Shown: in pieces, positions 5,473 to 7,835 of the stretch
How the letters are laid out: each line of letters starts with the position of its first letter
Position numbering within the stretch: the first letter of the stretch is position 1
Source of the DNA: Bacteroidota bacterium
GTDB lineage: Bacteria > Bacteroidota > Bacteroidia > AKYH767-A > JABDAW01
Assembly (NCBI GenBank): GCA_023251595.1
Contig: JAHEYM010000180.1
Location: 1 to 7,835 of the forward strand
DNA: 7,835 bases
Reading direction: 5' to 3'
Translations under genes and position numbers: made by a program
Notes under the pieces: model-generated
Databases searched by the model: none
Told to the model about the DNA's origin: nothing
Seen by the model: the letters and a program-made list of their open reading frames with translations, nothing else

Positions 5473-7572
5473 ATGTGCTTGCGAAATTTCATCTGCCCTA
5501 ACGGTATAAAAAGTCTGCTGATTTTAGGCTTATTTCTGTTTGCAGCTCCCTTTGCCTCATCAGCCCAACAAAATTCGAAAGAGTTTCCTGTTAAATGGGT
5601 TGCATCAGTTGAACAAACCAGCGAAAAAGAAGCAACATTGGTATTCAAAGCAACGATCCAGAAAAATTGGCATCTGTATGCAGAGTACTTCGAGGATGGC
5701 GGACCGCTTCCAACAAAATTTACTTTCAATCCCGATCCCGGATTTGAATTGGTGGGAAAAACAACCGAGAATCCTGAACCTCATGCGGAATTCGATAAGG
5801 ATTTTAAATTAAATGTTAAACTTTTTCATGATTATGCGGAGTTCCGGCAAAAAATAAAAATTGATAACTCAAAGGCATTCGATATAAAAGTTGATGTTGA
5901 ATACGAAGCTTGTACCGATCATTGCATTTTCAGTGATTCATCCTTCGTGATGAAAATAAATGCCGGTGCGAGTAATTCCGTAGTCGAAAATAATCCACCG
6001 GTAATTAAAAATGATGGAACACCCGATCCGCTTCTGAAGAAAGATTCTTCCAATTCTAAATCTATTGATACAGTAAAACCAAAAGCTTCAGTGATAGATA
6101 CAGGAGCAATGGTGCTTAGCGATTCGCCGCTTGATATTAAATTAGAACCGGGTTGTGGCGATGATATAGGAACAAAACCTTCACTGAGTTTATGGGGAAT
6201 TTTAATTACAGGTTTTCTTGGGGGACTACTCGCATTGCTTACTCCATGCGTGTTTCCTATGATTCCAATGACGGTCAGTTTTTTCACCAAAAAAAGCGGC
6301 GGAAAGAAAAAAGGAATGATGAATGCGCTAATATATGCTGCATCAATCGTAGTTATATATGTAACATTTGGTTTATTAATTACCATTACTTTTGGTTCTG
6401 ATGCACTGAACGATCTCGCGAGTAATGGTTATTTTAATATGTTATTTTTCATCGTATTTATTATTTTCGCTATATCATTTTTCGGAGTATTTGAAATTAC
6501 ATTGCCAAGTTCATGGATAAATAAAGCAGATAGTGCTTCAGAAAAAGGTGGACTTATCGGTATATTTTTTATGGCATTTACACTCGCATTGGTTTCATTT
6601 TCATGCACCGGTCCGATTATCGGAACTTTACTAGTACAGGCAGCACAGGGAAATAATTTCCTCGGTCCGTTATTGGGGATGGGCGGATTTGCAGTCGCTC
6701 TGGCGCTACCATTTGCGCTGTTTGCAATGTTTCCGGGCTGGTTGGCATCATTACCCAAATCCGGCTCCTGGCTCAATACTGTGAAAGTATGTCTCGGATT
6801 CCTTGAGTTGGCACTCGCCATGAAATTTCTTTCCAATGTAGATCTCGCCTATCACTGGGGATTTTTGACAAGGGAACTTTTCCTTTGTGCATGGATTGTA
6901 ATCGGACTCATGTTAGGTTTTTATTTATTGGGGAAAATTCGTTTTTCGCACGACAGCGAAATAAAACATGTTGGTATCGGTAGACTTCTTTTTGCCATTA
7001 TCACTTTTATTTTTACTTTATATTTAATTCCCGGATTATGGGGAGCGCCATTGAAAATGATTTCCGGATTTCCACCTCCGATTTTTTATCGTGAATGGAA
7101 TGAGAAAAAATCTGAATGTCCGCTCGATTTATCATGTTTTCATAATTATAACGAAGGAATGGCTTATGCCAGAAAACACGGTAAACCTGTGATGATCGAT
7201 TTTACAGGATGGTCATGTGTAAACTGTCGTAAGATGGAGGAAAAAGTTTGGCCAGATGCACAGGTATATAAACGATTATCAAATGATTATGTCGTGATTT
7301 CGCTTTATGTGGATGATAAGACTGTTTTACCTGAGACGGAACAATTTATTTCCAAATCGAGTGGTCACGAAAAGAAAGTAAAAACAACAGGAAATAAGTG
7401 GAGCGATATGCAAGCTTCAAAATATAATACAAACTCGCAACCTTATTACGTGCTTTTAGATAACAACGGAAAAATTCTTGCTAATCCCAGAGGTTATACT
7501 CCGGATGAAAAAGAATATTTGAATTATTTAGATGCCGGTCTTTGCAGATATAAAATCCGAACAGGGAAATAA
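5473..7572 (+). CDS. dsbD: DsbD-type transmembrane thiol:disulfide interchange protein
   Basis: 699 residues from the ATG at 5473; the frame is open back to 5374, but this start gives a clean signal peptide (about 1-31, ending ASSAQQ) and avoids overlap with the ATPase gene. Domain order is that of DsbD: an N-terminal periplasmic immunoglobulin-like domain (about 35-165) with Cys147 and Cys151; a Ser/Lys/Asp-rich linker (about 166-235); a CcdA-like membrane domain of about eight helices (240-530) with Cys259 in TPCVFP and Cys378 in SFSCTGP; and a C-terminal periplasmic thioredoxin domain with WSCVNC (580-585) and a cis-Pro at Pro657 (NSQPYY). All three redox pairs are present, so it can pass electrons from cytoplasmic thioredoxin to periplasmic disulfides. 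In other bacteria such proteins serve disulfide isomerases, cytochrome c maturation or copper tolerance; the acceptor here is unknown. Confidence 0.94.
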   Translation: MCLRNFICPNGIKSLLILGLFLFAAPFASSAQQNSKEFPVKWVASVEQTSEKEATLVFKATIQKNWHLYAEYFEDGGPLPTKFTFNPDPGFELVGKTTENPEPHAEFDKDFKLNVKLFHDYAEFRQKIKIDNSKAFDIKVDVEYEACTDHCIFSDSSFVMKINAGASNSVVENNPPVIKNDGTPDPLLKKDSSNSKSIDTVKPKASVIDTGAMVLSDSPLDIKLEPGCGDDIGTKPSLSLWGILITGFLGGLLALLTPCVFPMIPMTVSFFTKKSGGKKKGMMNALIYAASIVVIYVTFGLLITITFGSDALNDLASNGYFNMLFFIVFIIFAISFFGVFEITLPSSWINKADSASEKGGLIGIFFMAFTLALVSFSCTGPIIGTLLVQAAQGNNFLGPLLGMGGFAVALALPFALFAMFPGWLASLPKSGSWLNTVKVCLGFLELALAMKFLSNVDLAYHWGFLTRELFLCAWIVIGLMLGFYLLGKIRFSHDSEIKHVGIGRLLFAIITFIFTLYLIPGLWGAPLKMISGFPPPIFYREWNEKKSECPLDLSCFHNYNEGMAYARKHGKPVMIDFTGWSCVNCRKMEEKVWPDAQVYKRLSNDYVVISLYVDDKTVLPETEQFISKSSGHEKKVKTTGNKWSDMQASKYNTNSQPYYVLLDNNGKILANPRGYTPDEKEYLNYLDAGLCRYKIRTGK

Positions 7573-7607
7573 ATGAATATTCAATATTGATTATTGAATA
7601 TTCATTT
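7571..7607. terminator. Probable bidirectional terminator: 16-bp perfect inverted repeat
   Basis: AAATGAATATTCAATA (7571-7586) and TATTGAATATTCATTT (7592-7607) are exact reverse complements around the 5-base loop TTGAT. It lies between the convergent ends of the DsbD gene and the T9SS cargo gene, which is where a shared terminator is expected. The stem is long but AT-rich. The minus direction has the better U-rich tail (CATTTATTT); the plus direction has only TTT then GAAAC. The left arm overlaps the DsbD stop codon by two bases, so a terminating ribosome would hinder folding, and it may serve mainly the minus-strand gene. Confidence 0.6.
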
Positions 7608-7627
7608 GAAACACCCGCATGATAAAT

Positions 7628-7835
7628 TTACAATTTGCAGAATCTGATTACCCCATTTCCTTTTTCTGTTTCCACATACATCAGGTAAATAGCGGGTTTC
7701 AATTCAGATAAATTTATTTCAGCGGAATTCCCGGTTTGTTTTATAACTGAAAGAATCGTTACTTGTCCCAGCATATCAACCACCTTCACATGATCTATAT
7801 ATATATGATCCGGAAGAATAATCGATCCTTTATCT
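7628..7835 (-). CDS. C-terminal end of a type IX secretion cargo protein (type A sorting domain; 5' part beyond window)
   Basis: Read on the minus strand from 7834, an open frame of 68 codons ends in TAA at 7630-7628; the start lies beyond the right edge. The translation has the pattern of a T9SS type A C-terminal sorting domain: VKVVDMLGQVTIL near the start, then G-N-S-AEINLSELKPAIYLMYVET, then G-x-x-IRFCKL at the end. Compare the family pattern of a V-x-D/N-x-LG-x-x-V strand, an I-x-LS-x-L-x-x-G-x-Y strand and a terminal basic KL. Here Ala replaces the usual Gly before the IY pair. This domain targets a protein through the outer membrane of Bacteroidota, where it is cleaved and the cargo is released or anchored. 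The catalytic or binding part of the cargo is outside the window, so its function is unknown. Confidence 0.85.
   Translation of the reverse strand, partial: DKGSIILPDHIYIDHVKVVDMLGQVTILSVIKQTGNSAEINLSELKPAIYLMYVETEKGNGVIRFCKL

Noticed and set aside
5919..6386. 155-codon minus-strand open frame inside the DsbD gene
   Set aside because: It is antisense to an intact, well-recognised gene and shows no independent start signals or domain pattern.
7795..7806. TATATATATA run as a promoter or phase-variable repeat
   Set aside because: It lies inside the coding frame of the T9SS cargo gene, encoding HIYID, is short, and has no matching promoter element.

Overview
The window looks like a chromosomal segment from a member of the Bacteroidota. 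Four signs point there: a C-terminal fragment that reads like a type IX secretion (T9SS) sorting domain at the right edge, matches to the Bacteroidota -7 promoter consensus TAnnTTTG just upstream of two genes, no clear Shine-Dalgarno sequences, and AT-rich intergenic DNA. I cannot name a genus. I see no mobile element, CRISPR array, rRNA or tRNA, and no non-coding stretch longer than about 120 bases.

Layout. Positions 1-4335 hold six plus-strand genes packed so tightly (gaps of 2, -4, 17, 6 and 6 bases) that they probably form one transcription unit. They are a LemA family protein cut by the left edge, a small cytosolic TPM-domain protein, a secreted and membrane-anchored TPM-domain protein with a glycine-rich tail, a lipoprotein of probable TolB-N/CsgG-like (DUF799/GNA1162-like) fold, an ABC substrate-binding lipoprotein, and its permease. 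A small minus-strand gene for a CopZ-like heavy-metal-binding protein follows (4345-4578). The ABC ATPase (4695-5444) then starts behind its own promoter-like element. It is followed by a full-length DsbD-type transmembrane thiol reductase (5473-7572), again with its own -7-like element. The last 208 bases hold the 3' end of a minus-strand T9SS cargo gene. It converges on the DsbD gene across a 16-bp perfect inverted repeat.

How the genes fit together. The substrate-binding protein, permease and ATPase resemble the TrpX/TrpY/TrpZ type of ABC importer, but the ATPase gene is split from the other two by the divergently read metal-binding gene. LemA and TPM proteins are often neighbours in bacteria and their joint role is poorly known; here they are followed closely by envelope lipoproteins. 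The DsbD homologue would carry electrons from cytoplasmic thioredoxin to the periplasm. I see no clear new defence or mobile system. The most unusual points are the LemA/TPM/lipoprotein/ABC operon, the split ABC transporter, and the two palindromic DNA elements at 4662-4676 and 7571-7607.
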